64,000 nucleotides of DNA from Kineococcus sp. NBC_00420 (GTDB lineage Bacteria; Actinomycetota; Actinomycetes; Actinomycetales; Kineococcaceae), in contig NZ_CP107930.1 of NCBI RefSeq assembly GCF_036021035.1, positions 3,472,001-3,536,000 on the forward strand. The letters are read 5' to 3'. The position numbers and the translations under genes are program-made. A model generated the notes under the pieces. It searched no databases. It saw nothing but the letters and a program-made list of their open reading frames with translations, and had not been told where the DNA came from. Below are positions 34,505-43,561 of the stretch, piece after piece (position 1 is the first letter of the stretch; the number at the start of each line of letters is the position of its first letter).

Positions 34505-36178
34505 GTGGTCACACCGACCCCGTCACGTCCCGCTTCCGGTCGTTTCGTTCACGAACGCGGGCACCGGCCGGGGCACTGGACCCTCGCCTCGCGCGTCCTC
34601 GTCCTGCAGCTGCTCGTCGTGCTCGTCGTCGTCCTCGGCGCGACGGCCGCCCTGGGCTGGCAGCTGCGCAGCGACACCCGCCGCGACGCCACCACCGAGG
34701 TCACCGACGTCGCCGCCGCCGTCGCGCAGTCGCCCGACGTGCAGGCCGGGCTCGAGGACCCCGCGACCGCGGACCGCGCCGGGATCCGGCGTCACGTCGA
34801 GGCCGTCCGGACGGCCACCGGCGTCGACTTCATCACCGTCATGGACCGCGACGCGATCCGCTGGACCCACCCCGACCCCAGCCAGATCGGCAGACCGTTC
34901 CTCGGCCACAGCGCCTCCGCCCTGGCCGGCGGGGAGGTCGTCGAGACCTACACCGGCACCCTCGGCCCCTCGGTGCGCACCGTGCTGCCCGTCCGCGCTC
35001 AGGGCGGGGCCGTCGTCGGCGCGGTCGCCGTCGGGGTGACGACCCGCTCGGTCACCGCCGACCTGCTCGACCGGCTGCCCGTCCTGCTGCTCGCCCTCGC
35101 CCTCGCCCTCGGGCTCTCGTTCGCGGGCAGCTGGGCGCTCTCGCGCTGGGTCCGCCGTCGCACCCACGGTCTCGAACCCACCGACCTGACCCGCCTCTGG
35201 GAGGTCAACGACGCCGTCCTGCACTCGCTGCGCGAAGGCCTCGTCGTCCTCGACCCCGCCGGGCGGGTCCAGGTCGTCAACGACGAGGCCCGCCGGCTGC
35301 TGCCCACCGCCCCCGACGGGGAGCTGGAGATCCCGCCCGCCGTGCAGCGCCTCCTCGACGCCGACGAGGACGTCGTCGACGACCTGCAGGTCAGCGACGA
35401 CCGCGTCCTCGTCGTGAACCGGCTCGACGCCCGCTGGGAGGGCCGCCGCGTCGGCACCGTCGTGACCCTGCGCGACCACACCGAGCTGCAGGCCCTGACC
35501 CGCGACCTCGACGCCGTCCGCGGTCTCGCCGACGCGCTGCGCTCCCAGGCCCACGAGGCCGCGAACCGGCTGCACGTCGTCGTCACCCTCGTCGAGCAGG
35601 GCCAGCCCGAACGCGCCGTCGCCTTCGCCACCTCCGAGCTCGCCGCGGCCCAGCAGCTCACCGACCTCGTCGTCGCCGACGTCGCCGACCCGGCCGTCGC
35701 CGCACTGCTCATCGGCAAGTCCGCCCAGGCCGCCGAACGCGGCGTCGAGCTCGAGGTCGAACCCGACACGGCGCTCGCCGACGGACTGCTGCCCGCGCGC
35801 GACCTGGTCACCGTCGTCGGGAACCTCGTCGACAACGCCGTCGAGGCCGCGCTGGACGGGGTGGGACCCCGCTGGGTGCGGGTCCGGATCACCGGGGGCG
35901 GGGGAGCCGTCGAGGTCCGGGTGACGGACTCGGGGGAGGGCCTGCCGCCCGGCTGGCTGGAGCGGGCGATGCGCCGCGGCTGGTCGCGCAAGGAGAACCG
36001 GCTGGCCCCCGAGGGCACCCACGGGCTCGGGCTGGCCCTCGTCGGGCAGGTCGTGCGCCGCCACGGCGGGACGATCGCCGTCGAGGAACCCGTGACCCTC
36101 GACGACGGCGGCGGGACGATCGTGGTGCGACTCCCGTGCGGGGTGGCGTGCGGGGTGGCGTGCGGGGTGGTGACGTGA
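34505..36178 (+). CDS. DcuS/CitA-type sensor histidine kinase
   Basis: A 557-aa sensor. Two membrane helices (about 35-60 and 195-220) enclose an extracytoplasmic PAS/Cache sensor carrying FITVMDRDAIRWTHPDPSQIGRPF, the ligand-binding pattern of citrate/fumarate sensors. A cytoplasmic PAS (WEVNDAVLHSLREGLVVLD) precedes the kinase domain with His350 in SQAHEAANRLHVV. The ATPase boxes are NLVDNAVEAAL, DSGEGLPP and GTHGLGLALV. GTG 34505 follows GGAGGTGATC, a perfect anti-SD match; an ATG at 34490 is possible. The 3' end is a triplicated 12-bp repeat. It overlaps the response regulator gene by 4 bases. Confidence 0.9.
   Translation: MVTPTPSRPASGRFVHERGHRPGHWTLASRVLVLQLLVVLVVVLGATAALGWQLRSDTRRDATTEVTDVAAAVAQSPDVQAGLEDPATADRAGIRRHVEAVRTATGVDFITVMDRDAIRWTHPDPSQIGRPFLGHSASALAGGEVVETYTGTLGPSVRTVLPVRAQGGAVVGAVAVGVTTRSVTADLLDRLPVLLLALALALGLSFAGSWALSRWVRRRTHGLEPTDLTRLWEVNDAVLHSLREGLVVLDPAGRVQVVNDEARRLLPTAPDGELEIPPAVQRLLDADEDVVDDLQVSDDRVLVVNRLDARWEGRRVGTVVTLRDHTELQALTRDLDAVRGLADALRSQAHEAANRLHVVVTLVEQGQPERAVAFATSELAAAQQLTDLVVADVADPAVAALLIGKSAQAAERGVELEVEPDTALADGLLPARDLVTVVGNLVDNAVEAALDGVGPRWVRVRITGGGGAVEVRVTDSGEGLPPGWLERAMRRGWSRKENRLAPEGTHGLGLALVGQVVRRHGGTIAVEEPVTLDDGGGTIVVRLPCGVACGVACGVVT
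36136..36171 (+). repeat. 12-bp tandem repeat, 3 copies, at the kinase 3' end
   Basis: GTGCGGGGTGGC repeats at 36136, 36148 and (last base T) 36160, adding CGVA-type units to the end of the sensor kinase. Twelve bases keep the frame, so copy number could vary without breaking the gene. Confidence 0.85.
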
Positions 36179-36873
36179 TCCGGGTCCTCGTCGTCGAGGA
36201 CGACCCGGTGCTCGCCGCCGGGCACGCCGAGAAGGTCTCGGCGATCCCGGGGTTCGTCGTCGTCGCCGCCGTGCACTCCGGGCGGGAGGCGCTCGCGGCC
36301 GTCGGCGCCGCCGGTGCGGACACCCCGATCGACCTGGTGCTGCTGGACATGACGTTGCCGGACGTCGACGGGCTGCAGGTGCTGCGCGCGTTGCGGGCCG
36401 CCGCCGTCCCCGCCGACGTCATCGCCGTGACGGCCGTCCGCGAACCCGCGACCGTGCGGGCGTCGTTGTCGATGGGGGTCGTGCAGTACCTGCTGAAACC
36501 CTTCTCGGCCGCCGCGCTGGAGGAACGACTCCTCGCCTACGCGCGGTTCCGGGCCGACGTCGTCGCCGCCTCGGGGGAGCACGGCATCGACCAGCAGGCC
36601 ATCGACGAGGCGCTCTCGCAGTTGCGCACCGCCGCCGGCCCCGCCCGCGGGATCGCCGCGCCGACGTTGCTGGCCGTCGTGGCGGCGCTACGGGAAGCAC
36701 CTGCGGCGCAAGGGTTGTCAGCGACCGAGGTGGCCGCGGTGACGGGGTTGTCGCGGGTCAGCGCGCGACGCTACCTGGAGCACCTGTCCGGTGCGGGCCG
36801 GGTGCGGCGCGAACCCCGCTACGGCGGATCCGGTCGCCCCGAACTCGCCTACCTGCCGACGTCCGCCCTCTGA
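36175..36873 (+). CDS. DcuR/CitB-type response regulator
   Basis: A 232-aa regulator. The receiver domain (residues 1-125) has the acidic pair EDD, the phosphoacceptor Asp58 in LVLLDMTLPD, the conserved Thr in AVTAVRE and Lys in LLKPF. The C-terminal helix-turn-helix (about 170-232: LSATEVAAVTGLSRVSARRYLEHL) matches the CitB/DcuR subgroup. It starts at GTG overlapping the kinase stop. By family and position it should activate dctA in response to C4-dicarboxylates or citrate. Confidence 0.92.
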   Translation: MIRVLVVEDDPVLAAGHAEKVSAIPGFVVVAAVHSGREALAAVGAAGADTPIDLVLLDMTLPDVDGLQVLRALRAAAVPADVIAVTAVREPATVRASLSMGVVQYLLKPFSAAALEERLLAYARFRADVVAASGEHGIDQQAIDEALSQLRTAAGPARGIAAPTLLAVVAALREAPAAQGLSATEVAAVTGLSRVSARRYLEHLSGAGRVRREPRYGGSGRPELAYLPTSAL

Positions 36874-36925
36874 GGACCCGTCCCTCGACGACGGGTGGGA
36901 GGCCCGCTCCCCTAAGGTGCGGAGC

Positions 36926-37798
36926 GTGGCAGCAGCGGAGCGGATCACCGACAGGCTCGTGGGACACGGCGAAGGCCCGTGCTGGTCGCCGACGTGGGGA
37001 GGGTTGCGGTTCGTCGACCTCTACGAGGGCGACATCGTCACCCTCGACGCGTCCGGGGCGACCAGCCGGAAGCACTACGGCGACGTGGTGGCGATCACCC
37101 GGCCGCGGGTCGGCGGGGGAGCCGTCGTCGCCGTGGAGCGCGGGATCGTCCTCGAGGCGCCCGACGGCTCGCTGGAGCGGCTGCCGGAGCTGTGGGGCCC
37201 ACGGGTCCGGCTGCGGATGAACGAGGGCGGCTGCGACCCCGACGGCCGCTTCTACGCGGGGAACATGGCCTACGACCAGGCCGACGGCAAGGGAACCGGG
37301 CGCGGGGCGGTCTTCCGCCTCGACGTCGACGGCACCACCTCGATCGTCGTCGAGGAGGTCACGATCTCCAACGGCCTCGGCTGGAGCCCCGACGGGACGC
37401 TGGCCTACTACAACGACACCCCGACCGGTCGCACCGACGTCTTCGACTACACCCGCGACGGCGGCCTCACGAACCGCCGCCCCTTCGCCCAGGTCAACGA
37501 CGAGTCGGGCCGCAACCGGCCCGACGGGCTGACCGTCGACGCCGAGGGTGGGGTCTGGACGGCCCTCTTCGGGGGTTCCGCGGTCCGCCGCTACGCCCCG
37601 GACGGCACGCTGGACACCGTCGTCGAGGTCGGTGCCCGGCAGGTCACGGCCTGCACCTTCGGCGGCGAGGACTACAGCGAGCTGTTCATCACGACGTCGC
37701 GCGAAGGCCTCGCGGACGACGACGACCCCCAGGCCGGGAGCATCTTCCGCTTCGTGCCCGGGGTGAAGGGCCTGCCGGCGCTGCCCTACGCGGGCTGA
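36926..37798 (+). CDS. SMP-30/gluconolactonase-family protein
   Basis: A 290-aa six-bladed beta-propeller of the SMP-30/gluconolaconase/LRE family, typically a metal-dependent lactonase. Metal ligands and motifs: GHGEGPCWS, RMNEGGCDPDGRFYAG, SNGLGWSPDG, DTPTGRTDVFDY and RNRPDGLTVDAEG. The GTG is 7 bases behind TAAGGT, suggesting a leaderless transcript. The last 13 bases overlap the convergent small membrane-protein gene. Confidence 0.9.
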   Translation: MAAAERITDRLVGHGEGPCWSPTWGGLRFVDLYEGDIVTLDASGATSRKHYGDVVAITRPRVGGGAVVAVERGIVLEAPDGSLERLPELWGPRVRLRMNEGGCDPDGRFYAGNMAYDQADGKGTGRGAVFRLDVDGTTSIVVEEVTISNGLGWSPDGTLAYYNDTPTGRTDVFDYTRDGGLTNRRPFAQVNDESGRNRPDGLTVDAEGGVWTALFGGSAVRRYAPDGTLDTVVEVGARQVTACTFGGEDYSELFITTSREGLADDDDPQAGSIFRFVPGVKGLPALPYAG

Positions 37799-38088
37799 GC
37801 GCAGGCGCTGCGCACGACGCGGACCAGGGACTCGGCGACGAGGAGGTCGCCGGTCCAGGTCGCGGCGACGCAGTCCCCCGGGCGCAGTCCGGACAGGCCC
37901 AGGTGGTCGACGTGCTCCCGGTCCAGGCAGACGTCGTGCCCGGCGGTGCGCAGGCAGACCTCGGTCCGGGCGGCGCGGGTGACCGTGCCGGGGGCGGTGC
38001 TCGGCGTCGGCTGACGCAGCAGCACGGCCAGGGCGAGCGCCAGCAGCGCGGCCGTCACCACGACGGGCAGCGCGCGGCGGAGGGTCAC
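37786..38088 (-). CDS. Small exported or membrane-anchored protein of unknown function
   Basis: A 100-aa protein with an N-terminal hydrophobic helix (ALPVVVTAALLALALAVLL, residues 6-24), then a Thr/Pro linker and a small domain with three Cys (TEVCLRTAGHDVCLDRE, PGDCVAATW). Likely extracytoplasmic and disulfide-bonded, with a fourth Cys at the end (RSACAQPA). Not recognised as a named family. The GTG start is the only sensible one. It overlaps the SMP-30 gene convergently. Confidence 0.6.
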   Translation of the reverse strand: MTLRRALPVVVTAALLALALAVLLRQPTPSTAPGTVTRAARTEVCLRTAGHDVCLDREHVDHLGLSGLRPGDCVAATWTGDLLVAESLVRVVRSACAQPA

Positions 38089-38126
38089 ACCCCCGTCGTC
38101 GGCCGTCCGCGTCGGGCCCTTGAGTC

Positions 38127-38157
38127 GTGATCCCGCCGGAACCCCCAGCAGGACCAG
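38127..38157. repeat. Degenerate repeat family B, copy 3
   Basis: This 31-base stretch starts GTGATCCCGC and aligns without gaps to the palindrome after topA with 7 mismatches. The left half is kept; the right half has lost most of its pairing. It lies right after the stop of the merR-type gene at 38161 (minus), in a terminator position. Confidence 0.6.
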
Positions 38158-38160
38158 GGG

Positions 38161-38601
38161 TCAGGGCGTGGTCTCGCGGACGGGGGGTTCGGGGGCGGGG
38201 GAGCCGCCGTCGGTGCGCCCGGCGGCCTCGTCGCGCAGTCGCTGCGCGAACTCCTCGGCCATCATCAGCCGCTCGCGGAGCTTCTCGACGCGGGCGTCGG
38301 CGGCGGCGCGGAAGGTGTCGAGGCGTTCGAACAGCGTGTCGCGCGGGGTCTCGGAGGGGAGCCGGCCGTCGAGGGCGTCGAGGACCTGCAGCAGTTCACG
38401 CATCTCGTCGAGGGAGAAGTCCAGCGGCTTCATCCGCTTGAGGACGAGGAGGCGGTAGACGTCCATCTCGGTGTAGAGCCGGAACCCGCCGGGGGTGCGC
38501 TGGGTCGGGGTGACCAGACCCATCTCGTCGTAGTAGCGGATGGTGCGGAAGCTGTAGCCGACCCGTTCGACGACCTCGCCGATCTGCATGAGTTCGGGCA
38601 T
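38161..38601 (-). CDS. MerR-family transcriptional regulator
   Basis: A 146-aa MerR protein. The DNA-binding part (residues 5-72: QIGEVVERVGYSFRTIRYYDEMGLV, then GGFRLYTEMDVYRL) is followed by a long dimerisation helix (MRELLQVLDAL to KLRERLMMAEEFAQRL). No metal-binding Cys pattern is seen in the C terminus, so the effector is unknown. AAGGAGAT precedes ATG. The inverted repeat GATCGAC (38614-38620)/GTCGATC (38644-38650) overlaps a TACGAT -10-like box upstream and may be an autoregulatory site. Confidence 0.9.
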   Translation of the reverse strand: MPELMQIGEVVERVGYSFRTIRYYDEMGLVTPTQRTPGGFRLYTEMDVYRLLVLKRMKPLDFSLDEMRELLQVLDALDGRLPSETPRDTLFERLDTFRAAADARVEKLRERLMMAEEFAQRLRDEAAGRTDGGSPAPEPPVRETTP

Positions 38602-38790
38602 CGAGATCTCCTTGATCGACGGACGGGCGTCGCCGGGACGACAGTCGATCGTAACGGCCAGGTCGCCCCCGTTCTGCCCGTCCGCGGGATGGTTCCCCCG
38701 GAGGCAGGTACCGACGCGCGGGGCCCGGGGTGTTCCGCACGGGACGTTTGGTGGTTAACCTGCACACTGTGACGCGACTGACTACGCTGG

Positions 38791-40068
38791 GTGACGATCG
38801 TGACTGAGGGTCGCACAGCCCGCCGCACCCTGCTGCTGGCCCTGACCGCTGCGGTCCCGCTGATCGCGGTGGGCGGCCCGGCCCTGGCCGACCCGGTCTA
38901 CCCCAGTCAGAGCGACGTCGACGCCGCGAAGGCCGCCGCCGACGCCACGGCCGCGCAGGTCGACTCGTTGCAGGCGCAGCTGAACAGCCAGCAGGACCAG
39001 CTCGACGCCGCGCAGACCTCGCTGTCCGTCGCGACCGAGGACTACGACGAGGCCCGCGCGCTGCTCGAGCAGCGCACGAGCGAGGCCGCCGCCGCCGCGC
39101 AGGCCGCCGCCGACGCCGCGCAGGCCTACGAGAAGGCCCGGATCGCCGTCGGCCAGCTCGCCTCCCAGACCTACCGCGGGTCCTCCGGGGACTACTCCTC
39201 GTTCACGTCCGTCCTCGCCTCCGGCTCCATCACCGACTACGTCGACGGCAAGGCCACCCTCGACCACCTCGCCGGCGGCCGCGCCGACGTCCAGGCCGAG
39301 GCCGCCGCCGCGAAGACCCTCGCCGAGAGCACCGCAGCCCGGGCCGCCGAGGCCAAGCAGGCCCAGCAGGACGCCACCGACGCCACCGCCAAGGCCCAGA
39401 AGGCCGCGCAGAAGGCCGCCGACGCCGCCGACGCGGTGGTCGCGGGCACCCAGGCCAAGACCGACGCCCTCGTCGCCCAGCTCGCGCAGCTGCAGCAGAC
39501 CACCGTCGCGCTCGAGCAGCAGCGCCAGGCCGGCCTCGAGGCCGAACGCCAGGCCGCGGCGGCCGCCGCCGCGCAGGCCGCGGCCGCCGCGCAGGCCGCC
39601 GCCGCAGCCCGGGCCGCCTCCGCCCCGTCCGTGCGCAGTTCGTCGTCTCCGGGCGGGTCCGCGGGCAGCGCCCCGGTGCGCCGCGCCGCCGGACCCACGG
39701 CGGGCGCGAACACCGCCGTCGGTTGGGCGCTGGCGCAGCTCGGCAAGCCCTACCTGTGGGCCGGTGACGGCCCCGACTCCTTCGACTGCTCCGGGCTGAC
39801 GATGCGCGCCTGGCAGGCCGCCGGGGTCGGGCTGCCGCACTCCTCGCGCATCCAGTACAGCGGCGAGGCCAAGGTCGACCTCTCCGACCTCGAAGCCGGC
39901 GACCTCGTCTTCTACGCCACCGACACCGCCAACCCCGGCACGATCCACCACGTCGGCATGGTCATCGCGCCCGGGACGATGGTCGAGGCCCCGCACACCG
40001 GCGCCAACGTGCGGACCTCCTCGATCTACCGCTCCGGGCTCATGCCCTACGGCACCCGCCCCGCCTGA
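38791..40068 (+). CDS. Secreted NlpC/P60 peptidoglycan endopeptidase with coiled-coil domain
   Basis: A 425-aa exported cell-wall hydrolase, RipA/SagA-like. A signal peptide (LLLALTAAVPLIAVGGPALA, cut after ALA) leads to a long Ala/Gln coiled coil (residues about 45-275), a Ser/Gly linker, then NlpC/P60 (about 310-425). The catalytic Cys is Cys333 in FDCSGLTMRAW, and the His is 386 or 387 in IHHVGMV. It should cleave the stem peptide between D-iGlu and diaminopimelate. GTG 38791 or the in-frame GTG 38800 could be the start; TACGCT (38783-38788) looks like a -10 box, which favours 38800. The coiled coil usually gates the active site. Confidence 0.92.
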   Translation: MTIVTEGRTARRTLLLALTAAVPLIAVGGPALADPVYPSQSDVDAAKAAADATAAQVDSLQAQLNSQQDQLDAAQTSLSVATEDYDEARALLEQRTSEAAAAAQAAADAAQAYEKARIAVGQLASQTYRGSSGDYSSFTSVLASGSITDYVDGKATLDHLAGGRADVQAEAAAAKTLAESTAARAAEAKQAQQDATDATAKAQKAAQKAADAADAVVAGTQAKTDALVAQLAQLQQTTVALEQQRQAGLEAERQAAAAAAAQAAAAAQAAAAARAASAPSVRSSSSPGGSAGSAPVRRAAGPTAGANTAVGWALAQLGKPYLWAGDGPDSFDCSGLTMRAWQAAGVGLPHSSRIQYSGEAKVDLSDLEAGDLVFYATDTANPGTIHHVGMVIAPGTMVEAPHTGANVRTSSIYRSGLMPYGTRPA

Positions 40069-40099
40069 CCTCCGCGTCCCCCCCGGGCCGCGAACGCGA

Positions 40100-40156
40100 G
40101 AGGGATCGTTGCCTCCCCGAGGTCGCAGGACGACATCGGGGAGGCAACGATCCCTC
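40100..40156. terminator. Bidirectional terminator, repeat family A (copy 2)
   Basis: Perfect 21-bp arms at 40100-40120 (starting GAGGGATCGTTGCC) and 40136-40156 (ending GGCAACGATCCCTC) flank a 15-base loop. It lies between the convergent NlpC/P60 and ppa genes. GGAGGCAACGATCC is shared with the element at 29707-29720. Confidence 0.85.
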
Positions 40157-40176
40157 AGCGGAACCGGGCCGAAGCC

Positions 40177-40698
40177 TCAGTGCTTGGCGGCGCCGGCCTC
40201 GTAGGACGTGCCCTTGGCGCGCTCGTACGACGCCGCGATCTCCTTCTCGGCCTCCGCGCGACCGGCCCAGTTCGCGCCCTCGACGCTCTTGCCGGGCTCG
40301 AGGTCCTTGTAGGTCTCGAAGAAGTGCTGGATCTCCAGGCGGTCGAACTCGGAGATGTCCTCCAGGTCCTGGATCTTCTCCCAGCGCGGGTCGCCCGCGG
40401 GGACGGCGAGGATCTTGTCGTCGCCGCCGGCCTCGTCGCGCATGTGGAACATGCCGATCGCGCGCGAGGAGATGAGGCAACCGGGGAACGTCGGCTCCTC
40501 GAGGATGACGAGGACGTCCAGCGGGTCCCCGTCCTCGCCCAGCGTGCCCTCGATGAACCCGTAGTCGTGCGGGTAGCGCGTCGAGGTGAACAGCATGCGG
40601 TCCAGGCGGATGCGCCCGGTCTCGTGGTCGACCTCGTACTTGTTGCGCTGACCCTTCGGGATCTCGATGGTCGCGTCGAACTCGACTGGGGTGCTCAC
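40177..40698 (-). CDS. ppa: Inorganic pyrophosphatase (soluble, family I)
   Basis: A 173-aa soluble family I enzyme that hydrolyses pyrophosphate. The signature DGDPLDVLV carries three metal-binding Asp; [20 protein letters not shown] and [11 protein letters not shown] are typical substrate-binding segments, and [11 protein letters not shown] contains the conserved KxLE..K region. GTG follows GAGGAG. It is divergent from dacB, an order shared with M. tuberculosis (ppa beside a PBP4 homolog). Confidence 0.96.
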   Translation of the reverse strand: MSTPVEFDATIEIPKGQRNKYEVDHETGRIRLDRMLFTSTRYPHDYGFIEGTLGEDGDPLDVLVILEEPTFPGCLISSRAIGMFHMRDEAGGDDKILAVPAGDPRWEKIQDLEDISEFDRLEIQHFFETYKDLEPGKSVEGANWAGRAEAEKEIAASYERAKGTSYEAGAAKH

Positions 40699-40875
40699 GT
40701 GGCTCCTCTCGTCGGGGCCCGGGGACCCCGTCTGGTCTTCGCCCGACCGGAGGGTCTGCTCCGCCGGGGGTGCGCGCTAGTGTCGCGCAGACCGGCGGTC
40801 GCGGACGAACTCGGGGTGGCACCCCGGTGACGGACCGCTGCGCCACCCAGGACGAGGAACGGGAGTACCGGACGC

Positions 40876-42306
40876 GTGCGCAAGGCCGCCACCGCCGCCG
40901 TGACGGCCGCCACGGTGCTCGTGCTGGCCGGTGGCTACGCCGGGCTCGACGCCGGCGGGGTCGTCCCCGGTCCGCTGACCACGACTCCCGCCCCCACCGC
41001 GCCGGCCCTGCCGACCGCTCCGGCCGCCACCCGTCCGGCCCAGGACCCGCAGGCCGTCCTGCCCGCGCTGGACCCCGACGCCCCCCGCCCGGACCCCGCC
41101 GTCCTCGGTGGTGACCTCGCCCCGTTCCTCGGCGACCCCGCGCTCGGGGCCGAGGTGTCCGCCAGCGTCCGGGACGCCCTCACCGGCGACGACCTGCTCT
41201 CCGACGGCGTCGACGTACCCCGCACCCCCGCCTCGGTGACGAAGGTCCTCACCGCCGTCGCCGCCCTGCGCGCCCTCGGACCCACCTCCCGGGCGGCCAC
41301 CACCGTCGTCGACGGAGCGACCCCCGACGAGGTCGTCCTGCTCGCCGGGGGCGACGTCCTGCTCGGCGCGGGCGCGGGGAACCCCGACGCCGTCGACGGG
41401 CACGCCGGCCTCGACGACCTCGCCGCCGCCACCGCGACGAAGCTGCTCGCCGCGGGCCGCACCGCCGTCGCCGTCCGCCTCGACGACTCCGCCTTCTCCG
41501 GTCCCACCACGTCACCCGGGTGGGGCAGCGGCGACGTCGCCGCCGGGTTCGTCGCGCCCATCGCCCCGCTCGCCGTCGACGAGGGCCGCCTCGCCGCGGG
41601 GGAGACGGCCCCCCGCGACCCCGACCCGGCGCTCGCCGCGGCCCGCACCTTCGCCGCCGCCCTCGCTGCGCACGGTGTCCAGGTCCTCGACCCGGGCGGC
41701 GGTGTCGTCCGCGCCTCGGCCGTGCCCGGCGCGGCGACGATCGCGAGCGTGCGCTCGGCCACCACGGCCGAGCAGGTCGAGTTCATGCTCACGACCAGCG
41801 ACAACACCCTCGCCGAGGTCCTCGCCCGTCGCGTCGCCCTGGCCACGGACCGGCAGGGGACCTTCGACGACGCCTCCCGCGCCGTCGTCGACCAGATCGC
41901 CGCGCTGGGCCTCGACGTCAGCGGCACCGCGTTGCAGGGCGGCAGCGGCCTGGGCCGCGACACCCGCATCCCAGCCCGCGTCGTGACCGACGTGCTGGTC
42001 CTCGTCGCCGCCGGGAAGCACCCCGAACTCGGTTCCGTCGCAGCGGGTCTGCCCGTCGCAGGCGTGAGCGGGACGCTGCTCGACCGCTACGACCAACCCG
42101 ACTCGGCCGCCGCCGCGGGAGTCGTCCGGGCCAAGACCGGCACGCTCACCGGGGTCAGCAGCCTCGCCGGCTACGTCCGCGACACCGACGGCCGGCTGCT
42201 GGCCTTCGCCGTGATGTCGGACAGCGTGGCGCCGGGCGGTTCGGCCTCCGCGCGCCGCGCCCAGGACCGCTTCGCCACGGCGCTCCTCGCCTGCGGCTGC
42301 CGGTAG
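40876..42306 (+). CDS. dacB: D-alanyl-D-alanine carboxypeptidase/endopeptidase (PBP4 type, S13)
   Basis: A 476-aa penicillin-binding protein 4 homolog that trims or cleaves peptidoglycan cross-links. An N-terminal hydrophobic segment ([16 protein letters not shown]) is followed by a Pro/Thr linker. Active-site motifs: SVTK (Ser120, Lys123), SDN (308-310) and KTG (420-422). The domain I-III layout is standard. GTG is used. Substrates should lie outside the membrane, in the wall. Confidence 0.93.
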   Translation: MRKAATAAVTAATVLVLAGGYAGLDAGGVVPGPLTTTPAPTAPALPTAPAATRPAQDPQAVLPALDPDAPRPDPAVLGGDLAPFLGDPALGAEVSASVRDALTGDDLLSDGVDVPRTPASVTKVLTAVAALRALGPTSRAATTVVDGATPDEVVLLAGGDVLLGAGAGNPDAVDGHAGLDDLAAATATKLLAAGRTAVAVRLDDSAFSGPTTSPGWGSGDVAAGFVAPIAPLAVDEGRLAAGETAPRDPDPALAAARTFAAALAAHGVQVLDPGGGVVRASAVPGAATIASVRSATTAEQVEFMLTTSDNTLAEVLARRVALATDRQGTFDDASRAVVDQIAALGLDVSGTALQGGSGLGRDTRIPARVVTDVLVLVAAGKHPELGSVAAGLPVAGVSGTLLDRYDQPDSAAAAGVVRAKTGTLTGVSSLAGYVRDTDGRLLAFAVMSDSVAPGGSASARRAQDRFATALLACGCR

Positions 42307-42318
42307 CGACGAGGTCTC

Positions 42319-42362
42319 ATCACGGACGTCTGATCACGGACGTCGTAGCCGCCGCGTACGGT
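42319..42362 (+). promoter_or_regulatory. Direct repeats and -10 box before the metalloprotease gene
   Basis: ATCACGGACGTC occurs at 42319-42330 and again at 42333-42344, a 14-base period; each contains the palindrome GACGTC. TACGGT (42357-42362) lies 6 bases before the ATG, so the second repeat sits at the -35 position of a leaderless promoter. The repeats could bind an activator or repressor. Confidence 0.45.
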
Positions 42363-42368
42363 GCGTGC

Positions 42369-43535
42369 ATGCGTGCACGGGCGGACTCCGGAACCGACGG
42401 AGCAGAGGGCGGCGGGAGCCCGGGAGGTCCCGGGGAGGACGAGCCCGGTGGACGTGCCGTCGTCGACCTGGTCGACTTCGACCTCGCGGCCCAGGTCGCG
42501 GCCCGGCTCGTCCGTCCCGGCCCCAGGCTCGGCCGGGACGAGATCGACGACGTCGTCGCCGAACTGCGGCTCGCGGCCGCCGAGGCCGCCGGACCGGTCG
42601 CGCGGACCGCGCACCTGACCTCCCCCGAACCGATGCCGCCCGCGCTCGTCGTCGACCGCGCCTCGTGGGCCCGCGCCAACGTCGACGCCTTCCGCTCGCT
42701 GCTCGGGCCCGTGGTCGTCCCCGTCCGGCCGGGAGGTGGGCGGCCCGCCGCCGCCGTCGACCGCGCCGCCACCGCCGTCGGACGACGCACCACGGGCGCC
42801 GAGCTCGGCAGCCTGCTGTCCTTCCTCTCCAGCCGGGTGCTGGGCCAGTTCGACGTCTTCGCCGGCATCGAGGACGAGCAGCCCGGCCGGCTGCTGCTCG
42901 TCGCCCCGAACGTCGTCCAGGTCGAACGCGACCTGCAGGTCGACCCCCACGACTTCCGCCGCTGGGTCTGCCTGCACGAGGAGGCGCACCGGCTGCAGTT
43001 CGGCGCGCACCCCTGGCTGCGCCGCTGGGTCACCACCGAGGCCCGCGAGCTCTCCGCCGACCTCCTCGCCCAGCCGCGGGACATGGGGGAGCGGCTCAGC
43101 GGCGTCCTGCAGTCCCTGCCCGACGTCCTGCGCGGCACGGGCGAAGGCAGCGGCATCGGCCTCGCCGACCTGCTCCAGACCCCCGGCCAGCGCGAACGGG
43201 TCGCCCGCCTCGTCGCCGTCATGTCGCTGCTCGAAGGGCACGCCGACGTCGTGATGGACGACGTCGGCCCGCAGGTCGTGCCCTCCGTCGCCCAGATCCG
43301 GTCCCGGTTCACCAAGCGCCGCAAGGGCGGCGGGTCCTTCGACCAGGTCGTGCGCCGGATGCTCGGCCTGGACGCGAAGTCCCGCCAGTACGCCGACGGC
43401 GCGAAGTTCGTCCGCGGCGTCGTCGCGCGCGTCGGCTGGGACGGGCTGAACGTCGTCTGGACCGGCCCCGAGCACCTCCCGCTGCCCGCCGAGATCGGCG
43501 AGCCCGCCGCGTGGGTCACGCGGGTGCACGGCTGA
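42369..43535 (+). CDS. Zinc-dependent metalloprotease of the DUF2342/F420-associated family
   Basis: A 388-aa protein of the actinobacterial DUF2342 family (zincin-like metallopeptidase, TIGR03624/TIGR03883 type). The zinc site is HEEAH (203-207) in [11 protein letters not shown]; a downstream Glu in [14 protein letters not shown] fits the third ligand. FVVD-like N terminus is preceded by a low-complexity Gly/Glu-rich leader (residues 5-30). M. tuberculosis has the same gene beside tilS and dacB. ATG follows TACGGT by 6 bases without a Shine-Dalgarno sequence. Its substrate is unknown. Confidence 0.87.
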   Translation: MRARADSGTDGAEGGGSPGGPGEDEPGGRAVVDLVDFDLAAQVAARLVRPGPRLGRDEIDDVVAELRLAAAEAAGPVARTAHLTSPEPMPPALVVDRASWARANVDAFRSLLGPVVVPVRPGGGRPAAAVDRAATAVGRRTTGAELGSLLSFLSSRVLGQFDVFAGIEDEQPGRLLLVAPNVVQVERDLQVDPHDFRRWVCLHEEAHRLQFGAHPWLRRWVTTEARELSADLLAQPRDMGERLSGVLQSLPDVLRGTGEGSGIGLADLLQTPGQRERVARLVAVMSLLEGHADVVMDDVGPQVVPSVAQIRSRFTKRRKGGGSFDQVVRRMLGLDAKSRQYADGAKFVRGVVARVGWDGLNVVWTGPEHLPLPAEIGEPAAWVTRVHG

Positions 43536-43561
43536 GCGGGCCCCCTCCCGCGGTCGCGGCG

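Noticed and set aside
38602-38790. Cyclic-di-AMP (ydaO-type) riboswitch before the NlpC/P60 gene
   Set aside because: Such switches often precede cell-wall hydrolase genes in Actinobacteria, but the 189-base gap is partly the MerR promoter and none of the conserved motifs is present.
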